From Syngnathus acus (lineage: Eukaryota; Chordata; Actinopteri; Syngnathiformes; Syngnathidae): 64,000 nucleotides of DNA. The position numbers and the translations under genes were made by a program. The notes below the pieces were generated by a model. That model was not told the DNA's origin, did no database searches, and worked only from the letters and a program-made list of their open reading frames with translations. Position 1 is the first letter of the stretch. Each line of letters begins with the position of its first letter. Shown here in pieces: positions 49,501 to 58,716 of this stretch. The DNA lies in assembly GCF_901709675.1 (NCBI RefSeq), contig NC_051092.1, positions 1,802,491 to 1,866,490 on the forward strand, given 5' to 3'.

Positions 49501-52500
49501 AAAAGATATTCGTGTCTTCCCTCTGACTTAAAAGTCAGCATTTTAGTTTCCATTATGCAGAAGGTACTTTCCTCATTTTTGCGGACTAAAAGGGAAGTTG
49601 TCCGAATCCAAATGGTATTGTGTCTGAGCAGAAGAGCGGCGATGTTAAAGTGAAACTACTCGTATTCTTTCTCCTTTTTCCTGTTTGTTGCAGTATGCAT
49701 GACAAATAGATTGCAACATCTTATGCAATCCCTCTTGACCTAATCATTCAATGTTGTTGGAAAAAAGAAATCATGACACGTTTTCTGTTGTTTCCATCTA
49801 GTTCAAAATGACCGACTTCCTCAATCACCCACAAAAGGTACCTTTTTTTTTCCAGACAATTTCATTTTCAATTGATTTGTTTTTAGAATAATTCAACCTA
49901 AATGTATTCTGATTTCAGCCGTTGACAAAGTTGCCCTTCTTATCGGCAACTTGAATTACTCCAACCACCCCGGTTTAATGGCCCCAATGATGGACGTCCA
50001 CGAACTGGCTAACCTCCTGCGGCAGCTGGGATTCCGAGTGGTGTCCTTGTTGGATCTCACCAAGGTGGAGATGCTGGCTGCTGTGGAGAAGTTTTTTGAC
50101 CTCCTTCACAAAGGAGTTTACGGTAAAAAAAAAAAACCCTCAGTTTTTGTGCTCTATCTGTAATGCTCTAAAATACCACAAGCTATTTAAGCTTAATTTT
50201 GTTTTCATATGTGCTGCATGATTTAAAATAATATTGTGTACTTAATGTACTCATAGGCAAGTCATATAAGAAGTTCAAAACATTTTTGCGAGCTGTACTG
50301 TAATCTAAAACCTAACACTTGTTTTCGTGGAAATAATGATTGCTCCTAGCTGGCTGTATTCTTATATCAGTTTCACATTACATTTAATGTCTTGATGACA
50401 TATAGCACACTCTTTTTCGGTTTACTTCCATCTCGCTCCGGTTTCGTCAGCACGTGGTTTCACTTGACGCAATCTATATGATCGTGAACCCTTTACAGGC
50501 CTTTTCTACTATGCTGGCCATGGCTACGAGAGTGCTGGGAGAAATTACTTGGTCCCTGTGGATGCTCCACGACCATATCAAACTGGAAATTGTGTATGCG
50601 TGCAGCGCATCATGCTGCAAATGCAGGAACGACACACTGCGCTGAATGTTATCCTGTTGGATACCTGCCGCAAATGGTAAGCGTTTAGCATTTCGGGAGT
50701 ACTTTCGATATTTCAGGCTTTTCTAAACGGACATTTTTTGTAGGTACAACCAGCAACGTATACCGTCGGAGATTATGCCACAGCAGCCGAAGGGAAATAC
50801 CGTGTATGGCTATGGCACGTATGTACATTTCCAAGTTGAAATATTTTCTTTGAAAAAAAGGTTTTTAGAACAAGCCCATCTCGTTTTCCAGGTGTGAAGA
50901 TGCTGAAGCGTTTGAAGTCCAAGATGGAGGAAGGAGTACAGGAATCTTCACCAAATACTTGAACAAGCACATCCTTCAGGCAGAAAAAGTGACACACGTC
51001 TTAGAGAGGGCGTCGGAGGGTGCGTATATCAAAGAAAGAAATTGAAAAAAAAAGAAACTTGCGCAACTACGAGGTTGTTTGTAAATAGAGCTCATTGCGA
51101 GCATTTACCTGCCTGACGTGTTGGCTGAACCACAGACAGATTTCATCATCATTTTCACGCTCTTCTTATCTCTCACGGCACTTTTCTGTCTGCCTCATCT
51201 GCCGCTTGTAACTTTATTTTTGAAGATACTTTTAACACGCGACTTCATTCTCTGGAAATTCACACTGTTGGCATGAGAACAGCAAGAAACCTGAGAGCCG
51301 CTCAGCGCAAGACAGCTGCTCGGCCTTTCGGATCCTCTCGCGGTTCCCCTTTGCTCCCGCTCTCACGGGGTCACTTGAAAATTAGCTGTGACTAGACAGG
51401 GAACAAGGAAATTATTTTTAATAATTGTATAGAATTACTGCCAGGTTGATTTTTATTGCCAGAGGCGAAGCATAAATATGAAAGTGATGTGATTCTCTCT
51501 CTCCCTTTTTTTTTTTTCCTTCCTCATTCCTCACCCAGTCTTTAAGGGGTTGTGTGTTTACTCAGTCACCTCAGCAAATTCCCCAAAGTTCCTCAAAGTC
51601 AACCATGTGCATCCCATGAATATTTCACAAACCAGCTATGAAGTAAACAAATGACATGCTTGAGTAGATTACAGGAACTCTTGTGGTTAATAATTAGGTG
51701 TTGGTTTAAATTACAACTTGTACTGTTCTGATTTAATTGACTGTAACCCAGCGAAAAAAAATGACAGGTTTCCCCCTTTTTTTTTTTAATATTAGATTTA
51801 GGCAGAGACCCTTTGATCACAGGCAAGCAGGCTGTGGAAATCAAGCACACCCTAAATGAACCTCGGTCACTTGCCGATCCGGTTCAGACGGCGGGCCACA
51901 CAAGGGAGCTACACTTGAGAGATTTTTGCTGGCGACAAGCAAATGGTGAGTCACGTTTTTTTTTTTTAAACCGTTTTTTTCATCCTAGATTCAATTTCGC
52001 CTGCAGTCAGAGCGAATGTTGCTTACACCTCCTACACATACAGCATGTGACATTCTATTTAAAAACATCCAGAGAGTACTTCCTTATAATTAAGCAAAAT
52101 TGTGAATTAGTTCCCTTTTGTTTGGTGTTCATGGCTTCTATGTGAATGAAAGCTGTCATAAGTTCCTCAAATATACTGAAGGTAATTTTATTTTCAGAGG
52201 CTTCCGTGTTTCTGCTGTCAGCTGGATTGAAACATTTCTGAAATATTGATTAATTAGAAGCATTTTATGTTCTTATGCTTTTCAGAACTACCAAGGAAGA
52301 GGCGGCTGATGTTCCATTGTGGAGTAAAAGTGGAAGTTAGCTTCTCAGCCTTGTTTTCAAATGTCATCGTGGCCTTTGGAGTTATTAAAACCACCGGCCC
52401 CAAAACGGACAACTGCACTATCACGCTGAGTAGCATACCTGTAAATATTGTTTTCCCTTCCTAATATTGTGATCTAAATCAATCTGCCAAACCATCTCTA

Positions 52501-53432
52501 AAACCTCAATGAGTAATAAAGTCACTTCCAGACAATCACCAAGTTAAAACAAGAACAACAGAAAAAAAAAGGTTTATTTTTAATCTATTAGTCATGGTGT
52601 GATACCAAGTTTTATCAGCGTTATCAATTCCACGTTGCTCACCATTGATGTCAAGTTTCCATTAGAAAAAAGAGAAATGACCAGTCAGTCACCCACGTTC
52701 CGCAACGTGGTATGAGGAAGTCATACCCATATATAGACATTGACTTTCCGCCTCACCAAAACCACAAACACAAAGCAGGAAGGCGTTGGAAGAAGTTTCA
52801 CTTTACCTCTCAATTTGAGAACATTTGAAGGGATATACTGCCACCTAGTGGCCGATTATAATATTAGGGAATTGCTTTTTATTTTGCTTTTAGCAAACTA
52901 CTTCACCCTATGTTTTATTTCAGGCAATGGAAGAACTTTATTCTGGGCCTGGAAGGTTTGAGGAGGCGGACTCCATGCTATTTGACAAAGCTGTTAATCC
53001 AGATTGTACTCTGAGAGTGTGTGGACTTCAAAAGCTTAAGGTGTGTGTGTGTGCTCATTATCATTGTCAGATTAGAGAAAAAAGTGTTTTATAATGTCTA
53101 TATTTTTTGCTTTTGGTTAGGAATCGCTGGTCATTAAGATGGATCTACACTATACTCACACGGAGAGTAGGCAGCGTCTCACAGAGAGCCAACGGGTGGA
53201 CATCGGAAAACCTTTGGTGGCGTCCTGTAAATTATACGAGACGATTCATACGTCACACAGGAAACAAGACATTGCTTCTGCCCAGAGCATGGGCAACATT
53301 TTACACAGCAAGCAAGAACTGAATCCCAATCAGCCTGGTCCATGTCAGCCTTTTACCAGGAAGGCCGAGTGTGGTGCTCTCGTGGCGCCCTTCCGATGCA
53401 ATGAACCTGAGGAGAATGATGAGACGTTATAG
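46522..53432 (+). CDS. MALT1-family paracaspase (MALT1 ohnologue)
   Basis: Arg-specific cysteine protease/scaffold of NF-kappaB signalling. From exon 47948 onward the frame is unbroken over about 14 exons: Ig1 (LKYQWFTNGDD, HCYVCRVNDNFYNW), Ig2 (ITLRCSAFGNPAPRYQWYRNG, GTYLCSVSN), a short linker, then the caspase-like domain (VALLIGNLNYSNHPGL, LRQLGFRVVSLLDLT). The catalytic His is in FYYAGHGYE (exon from 50499) and the catalytic Cys in VILLDTCRKW. Then come VFGYAT-like VYGYGT, GIFTKYLNKHIL, an Ig3 region (ELPRKRRLMFHCGV) and a C-terminal tail with PEENDE, a TRAF6-type PxExx(acidic) motif. Similarity to human MALT1 looks high. The N-terminal exons (46522-46649, 47470-47589, 47771-47861) lack a recognisable death domain. 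The third joins only if translation starts at its own ATG (47774) or if a base is missing (see findings). Likely one of the MALT1 paralogues (PCASP2/PCASP3) described in non-mammals. AATAAA at 53605. Confidence 0.88.
46760..47090. mobile_element. hAT-type MITE with 8-bp target duplication
   Basis: Starts CAGGGGTGTCAAACTC and ends GAGTTTGACACCTGTG (inverted, 14 of 16 bases). Flanked on both sides by GGTTAGAG (46752-46759 and 47091-47098), a perfect 8-bp duplication. The 331-bp interior contains GCGGGCCGCATTG and GGCGGGCCGTATCTGGCCC and has no open frame. Lies in intron 1 of the paracaspase gene. Confidence 0.93.
48180..48504. mobile_element. pogo/Tigger-like MITE
   Basis: Begins CAGTGATCCCTCGCTACTTC and ends ATAAACGAGGGATTACTG; the ends are imperfect inverted repeats flanked by TA on each side. 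325 bp with no open frame. It is inserted in the paracaspase intron between the two Ig1 exons. Confidence 0.88.
52837..52853 (-). promoter_or_regulatory. CTCF-like motif in paracaspase intron
   Basis: TACTGCCACCTAGTGGCC on plus reads GGCCACTAGGTGGCAGTA on minus, one of the best CTCF core matches in the window. Confidence 0.45.
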
Positions 53433-53879
53433 TTTAGACTTGTTTATATTTGATGACTATGTGAATGGTGATGAATGAATGAATGCAGTTTTTATGTCGT
53501 GTGTAATTACCAATCATCCAACACTGAACATCAATATTTAGCCTACTCTAAGTTAGCATTGTTCGTTTTTACAAGTGGTAAGCTGGCTAGCCACAGATAT
53601 GTCGAATAAAAACATTTATTTATCCAACTAATTGTCTGTATTTTATTGTAAATGCGTTTTTAGGTTATCTTTGGAACATTACAAAGACGGTTTGTTTTGT
53701 GTTTATAGATTCAATCGGTTTGCATCAAAGTAGTTTAAACCTGTGCGAACACTTGTGGTAGTGCATTTACGCTTTATAGGGCAAAGGCAAATATATTATA
53801 GGTCATCTGCAGCAAACTACATCATGCTTTGCGGATATAAAGGGAAAACGCCGGCCCAACCTTCAGTCCCGGTTAGCTC
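53433..53879. other. Paracaspase 3' UTR and tRNA 5' flank
   Basis: AATAAA at 53605-53610 probably ends the paracaspase transcript. Nothing else recognised before the tRNA. Confidence 0.6.
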
Positions 53880-53951
53880 GCCGTGATCGTATAGTGGTTA
53901 GTACTCTGCGTTGTGGCCGCAGCAACCCCGGTTCGAATCCGGGTCACGGCA
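53880..53951 (+). tRNA. tRNA-His (anticodon GTG)
   Basis: Full cloverleaf. The acceptor stem GCCGTGA (53880-53886) pairs with TCACGGC (53944-53950), with discriminator A at 53951. The anticodon stem CTGCG/CGCAG encloses loop TTGTGGC with GTG at 53913-53915. The T arm is CCCGG-TTCGAAT-CCGGG. A box TATAGTGGTTAG and B box GGTTCGAATCC are intact. TTTT at 53963-53966 is a pol III terminator. No intron and no encoded CCA. It differs from the human tRNA-His I remember only by one T-stem base pair. As usual in eukaryotes, the extra 5' G is not encoded. Confidence 0.97.
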
Positions 53952-54110
53952 GTCGGGATTTCTTTTATGAATTAAAATCTTTTTAAAAATGTTTTTTATT
54001 CCTCATGGAATAATGTTATGGACACATCCATTGATGCTTTGTGGCCGTTAATGTTTGTAAAAAAGGAAAAAAAAAAAAACAATTTTTTTAAACTGCAGTT
54101 ATGACATCAC

Positions 54111-54127
54111 TCCTGCAGGGGGCAGTA
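54111..54127 (+). promoter_or_regulatory. CTCF-like motif upstream of frmd5
   Basis: TCCTGCAGGGGGCAGTA fits the CTCF core in plus orientation, between the tRNA and the frmd5 promoter. Confidence 0.35.
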
Positions 54128-54470
54128 AAATACATTTAAAAAAAAAAAACTCAGTTCTTACGCGTGACTGAAAAATATTAGAAAGTAAATCACATTTCGA
54201 ACTTGAATTCATCCTGCCTAACAAAATTAATCCGCATAAATATTGAATTTGGGCTCTTTTACAGCCAGGGCCGATAGTAAGAAAAATTTGTGTTAAAACC
54301 TTCTCTCGTATAGGAAGCGAGCGATAGTTAAATGTGATAATTAAAGTGGGGGGGAAAAACAAAAACTTTGGCCCTCCGGTTGGTTCACTTTGACGTCAGA
54401 TTTCATTGGCGCCCGCCCGCCCGCTCAAGAGACTGTGAATGGAGAGGTGGTGGGGGAGAATCCGACATCA

Positions 54471-54472
<2 letters not shown>

Positions 54473-54512
<40 letters not shown>
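54473..54512. repeat. (CA)20 microsatellite in frmd5 leader
   Basis: Perfect CA run of about 40 bases, 217 bases before the frmd5 ATG. Confidence 0.97.
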
Positions 54513-54513
<1 letters not shown>

Positions 54514-54728
54514 CAGAGCGGAGCGTCACTGGGAGTCCTGGGATTGTTCCTTCCTTGTCATTGCACGACGTAGTAATAAACAAAACGCCACCACGACCGG
54601 ACCGCAATGGTGCATAGCTCCGCGACTCGACGCGCGGCTGCGGGCTGTTTACGGGACCCGGGATTGTGGTCGTTGTGACGTTGACGTGCACGCCGCCGCA
54701 GTTTGTGCTGACTATTGTTTCTGCGAAA

Positions 54729-54830
54729 ATGTTGAGCCGATTCGTGAGTGGCAGTGTCAGGAATCTCGAACGGGAATACAGCTGCACCGTCCGGCTGCTG
54801 GACGACTCGGAATATACGTGCACCATTCAG
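54729..54830 (+). CDS. frmd5: FERM domain-containing protein 5, exon 1 only
   Basis: One coding exon of 34 codons: [20 protein letters not shown], then [14 protein letters not shown], ending at a GTGAGT donor in phase 0. This is the start of FRMD5, whose FERM domain begins at about this point. FRMD5 is a membrane-linked adaptor reported to bind p120-catenin and ROCK1. The gene runs out of the window through a very long first intron (at least 9 kb here). Human FRMD5 is on 15q15.3, also chromosome 15, but not next to MALT1-family or ALPK genes. Confidence 0.9.
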
Positions 54831-55797
54831 GTGAGTGAGTGAGAGAGTCACCTGTCCGTTGTGCGATGCATTGTGTGAGTGTGTTTCCATTTTCGTCATT
54901 TTACACAACCTCACGCTAATTCACGGTGATGCATTTGCCCCTCGTGACCCACTATTGTCAAAACAAATCAGCTGCAGGCCAGATTTTCTGTCAATGCTCT
55001 GAGATGTGGTTTAGGGGGGAAAAGGGATCATCTTTGTCGCTTTTTAATGATACTATCCTCCTGCTTTTGCACCTTTGACACTTGACTTAAACCGCTTGAA
55101 TCTTTATGACAGATTGTCTGAAGCCATCAATTTATGATAGTGTAGAAGGGCAATAATTGCAATTGCCCTTTTGACCTCGTGAAAGCCATTATGAGGTGCA
55201 TCATTGTAGCATTAGCTTGGGAACGTGCTTGTAGCTTTGTGAGTTCAGCCAATGAAAATTGACATTTTTCATACAGTAAACAGACTAGTGTGAAGAAAGT
55301 ATGTACTATTTTTATTTTATTTTATTACTTTAATCCTCCTCAATGTATTAAACAGTCAACACAAATTTTACACCTGTACAAAGAAAAAGAACTGTTGGCA
55401 TCTTTTTGTAGCGACTGTCCAAGCTTTGATGATGCTTCACTTTAAAAAAAAAAAGGAACCTGTCACATCAAATCCAAAACAATTTCTTCCTTTTGGTGGA
55501 TGCTGCAGTTAAGGATTAAAAGATATCCTCAGAGACTTTGCTGCCTCAACACTTTAAAGCCTTGTCAAGGCAACATTAACCTGCCTTGTAGCACGATGAA
55601 ACATTCATAAGACCTTCCAGATTCTTCCTACTTTGATATCTGTTATCATCAACAGGCTTACTCTTTTTTTTTTTTTTTGTCCCGCGTGAAGATGTGGACT
55701 GTTGTAAGCAAATCTGCGCCCGCCGAACGGCGAGCCAGAGACACGGACGCTGAGGCCAGCAGGTGTTCTGTTTGCGGCAGAGTCGCGTGGTCAGGCC

Positions 55798-55811
55798 GGC
55801 TGACGTCAGCA
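55798..55811. promoter_or_regulatory. MARE-like palindrome with CRE core
   Basis: GGCTGACGTCAGCA matches 13 of 14 bases of the Maf recognition element with a CRE core, within a GC-richer patch (55700-55830) of frmd5 intron 1. Confidence 0.35.
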
Positions 55812-56199
55812 TGCATGGAAAAAAAAAAAGAAGGGGAGTGGAGTGAAAGAGGAGAAAGCTCTAGAGCTCTGTCTTCTTGCCAAAGCAGGCGCAAAGTGAA
55901 AGGTTGAGATTGAAAGTGTCAAAATTGCCTCGTTTCTGGCCTGAAGAAGAACATCATCCACAAATTTAATTGATGGTCAATGAATGACAGATTTCTCCCA
56001 TGTGTGTTTTGGAGGAAGTAAAAATGCCATCCCATCATTCCGCAAGCCCTTTAGTCGAAGCTGTCATTCCAATTCAAGTTGACAGTTGAGCCCGAAACCT
56101 TCTTTTGCCTTTAGGCTTCTTCGACTGTGATATTAATGCAGGCTGAGAATTTTTGTCAGGTCAGAAGCCTACCAAAAATAAATGACATTGAAATGCAAC

Positions 56200-57130
56200 T
56201 ACCGTTTTTTTCCATGTATAATGCGCCCCCATGTATAATACGCACCCTAAAAATGGCATGTTGATGCTGGAAAAAAGCCTGTACCCATGTATAATACGCA
56301 CCCAAATTTTGACTTTTTTCTTTCTTTTTTTTTTTAAAGTTCCAATGATCGTCACACACGCGTCTGGGTGTGGTGAAATTTGTCCTCTGCATTTGACCCA
56401 TCCCCATGTAATTTTGATCCATCCCCTGGGGGAGAGGGGAGCAGTGAGCAGCAGCGCCGCCGCGCTCGGGAATCATTTGGTGATCTAACCCCCCAATTCC
56501 AACCCTTAATGCTGAGTGCCAAGCAGGGAGGCAATGGGTCCCATTTTTATAGTCTTTGGTATGACCCGGCCGGGTTACTTAAGTCCGTAAACATAAAATT
56601 ATTTCAGAAAAAAGATCATCTTTGGGAACAACCGGATGTTATTCTGCCGGTCAGTATCACTGCGCATGCAGTAGCAAACTCGATAGCGAAGAAATATGTG
56701 AGACTCTCAACGGGATCACCAATATTTGAGTGATGTTCCAGTTATTTATCACAATTATTTATTATTATAAATTATAATATATATAATAATTATTTATTTA
56801 TTATTCACAATTGTCATGGTGATCTTTCTGGTGATTTCTTAACTAGGCTGGATGTATTTTTTTTGTTGGCGTTGATTTCTCCGACTGCCCAGAAAGGCAC
56901 CACCGCGATCAGTTAGGTTAAAATGAAAAGAGAGGAAAGTGACGTTGTAAAGAACCATCCGTGACAAGATTTTCTTCAAAAATTGTTGTACCATGATTTT
57001 CTTCACAAAAAAAAAAAAAAATTAAAAAAAAAAAAAATTTAAAAAAATTGTACCCGTGTATAATGCGCACCCCAGATTTTAGGACAATAAATTAGTTAAG
57101 TTTGCGCATTATACATGGAAAAAAACGGTA
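56200..57130. mobile_element. TA-flanked mariner-like element with nested repeat
   Basis: The outer ends TACCGTTTTTTTCCATGTAT and ATACATGGAAAAAAACGGTA are inverted repeats of about 27 bases (through ATAATGCGC) with TA borders. GTATAATACGCACCC-like words recur inside. A different repeat, about 56335-56575 (CCTCTGCATTTGACCCATCC, GAGTGCCAAGCAGGGAGGCA, GGTATGACCCGGCCGGG), sits inside; the same words are familiar from many percomorph genomes, family name uncertain. No intact transposase frame. Confidence 0.8.
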
Positions 57131-58566
57131 TTCTAAATTCAGAGTTTTGGATGTTCAGCCGATATTAAAGTGCCTGCCTGCTTCTTTGGAGCTAATCCCA
57201 ATTGTTCTTTAAAAGCAACGTCTCACACTTGCTTTCCAAAAATGAGGTCTTAAACTATCTGTGCCTGCACATTGGTGTGAAAAGACGGTCACCACAGACA
57301 CGGGAGAAAATCTGTGCTTATCCGTGAGGACTTAGGAGAGGCCATTTTTTTTTTTTTTTATAACAAGACTTAACTGTCTCTCTGAATCTTGCTCTCTCCC
57401 ATTAGAAACCTTCTCACCAGTTTTTTGGCTTTAGAAAGACTGTATTTTGTTTGTGACGATTTATTGAACTGTCTGCTTTGTTCTGGCCCACTCTAATCAA
57501 GAGTTAATTATAGTTTACACGCAATGAACCCTTATTTCAACACAAATTGAATATTACTAATATGAAAAGTGAACGTTTGAGCACAGCTGTCTACACTGTC
57601 ACTACCGCAGTGACGGAAAATAAACAGGTCCAAATGTTCCTTCTGCCATCTTGGAGTCTCTTTCGTGAAGTGGTGAGCTGGTGTGTTTTGAGAAGCGCTT
57701 TACTTTGAAGTGCAGTGCCAGCATCTCAACTGTTGCTACGGTGATGCCACAGTTACCCAAACTCAACGTAAGATTGCTCACCGGTCAGGATTGCCCTTCG
57801 AGAATCCTGACAAATCGCTTCTGCCTGTTAGCTCTCACAGATGCAAGTATAAGAGGATTACAAACCTGTATAAAACACAAAAAAAAAAAAAAAAGGGGTT
57901 TGCAGTTTTTAAATTCAAATGAACATTTCTGTTTACAATGTAGGCACGTGAGCTAGCATGCTAGCCTGGGTAGACGTGTTGATTTAGCTGCTACGCTGTT
58001 GCTATGCTTCATGGCATGAATGAGTAAAATGTGTGACAGTGGTGAATGTTTGATGAGGGGCAACCTCAGGAGAGAGTCGTTTGCATTTAGCGCCAATGGC
58101 ACACGGTGAGTCGCAATTAAGGATTACATCACTGTTGCGTCTAGCCGAGCTTGGCTGGGAAGATGTGACACGCAGCCCACGCCAATCTTTTTTGGTTTTT
58201 GACAGTTTATTACAGTATGTGGGATCAGCCGTTTCTCAGTTGCATGTCTTTTTTTGATAAACAGCTTTTTGCAGGAGGTTAGCCCGTAATCCCCACCATT
58301 GGTTTTTGTTTTATGCTAGCTCTCAAACAGCTTTGATATTTCAACGCAATAAATTAGGACTATTGAACGGACCTCAAATGTGTATTATGAAATCTATGAA
58401 ATTAGCAGTTACTCTTTTAACAAGGCTTGTCTGGGAACATGCAGTGCAGCACAAAAAAATGTAGATGTATTAAATTTCAACACTCGTAAAGATAGTCTTT
58501 ATCCTCTGCAAAGAGCGATTCATATTACTGCCGTACTGAGAAGCTGTGAGAAGAGCTGGGTCTGTT

Positions 58567-58716
58567 TTTTTATACTGTTCCTTTATATTGTTGACTTCTT
58601 TAAAATTATAGATTGTATTTAATTATATAATTAGTGGGGTTTTTTTTTATACTGTTCCTTTATATTGTTGACTTCTTTAAAATTATAGATTGTATTTAAT
58701 TATATAATTAGTGGTT
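58567..58716. repeat. Near-perfect tandem duplication, period 77 bp
   Basis: TATACTGTTCCTTTATATTG starts at 58571 and again at 58648. The copies run through ATAATTAGTGG with no differences outside the flanking T runs. Lies in frmd5 intron 1. Confidence 0.95.

Larger units (their letters stand above)
53952..54728. promoter_or_regulatory. frmd5 promoter and 5' leader
   Basis: Holds a canonical CRE, TGACGTCA (54391-54398), followed by ATTGGCGCCCGCC (inverted CCAAT next to a GC-rich run) and a (CA)20 tract at 54473-54512 inside the probable 5' leader. A CTCF-like TCCTGCAGGGGGCAGTA lies at 54111-54127. The sequence from 54360 to 54830 is GC-rich relative to its surroundings. Confidence 0.5.

Noticed and set aside
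54368-54838. 156-codon plus-strand frame containing a His/Thr repeat
   Set aside because: The repeat is only the translated CA microsatellite of the frmd5 leader; the real start is the ATG at 54729.
56380-56733. 117-codon plus-strand open frame in the mariner-like element
   Set aside because: Falls in the nested noncoding repeat; no transposase motif.
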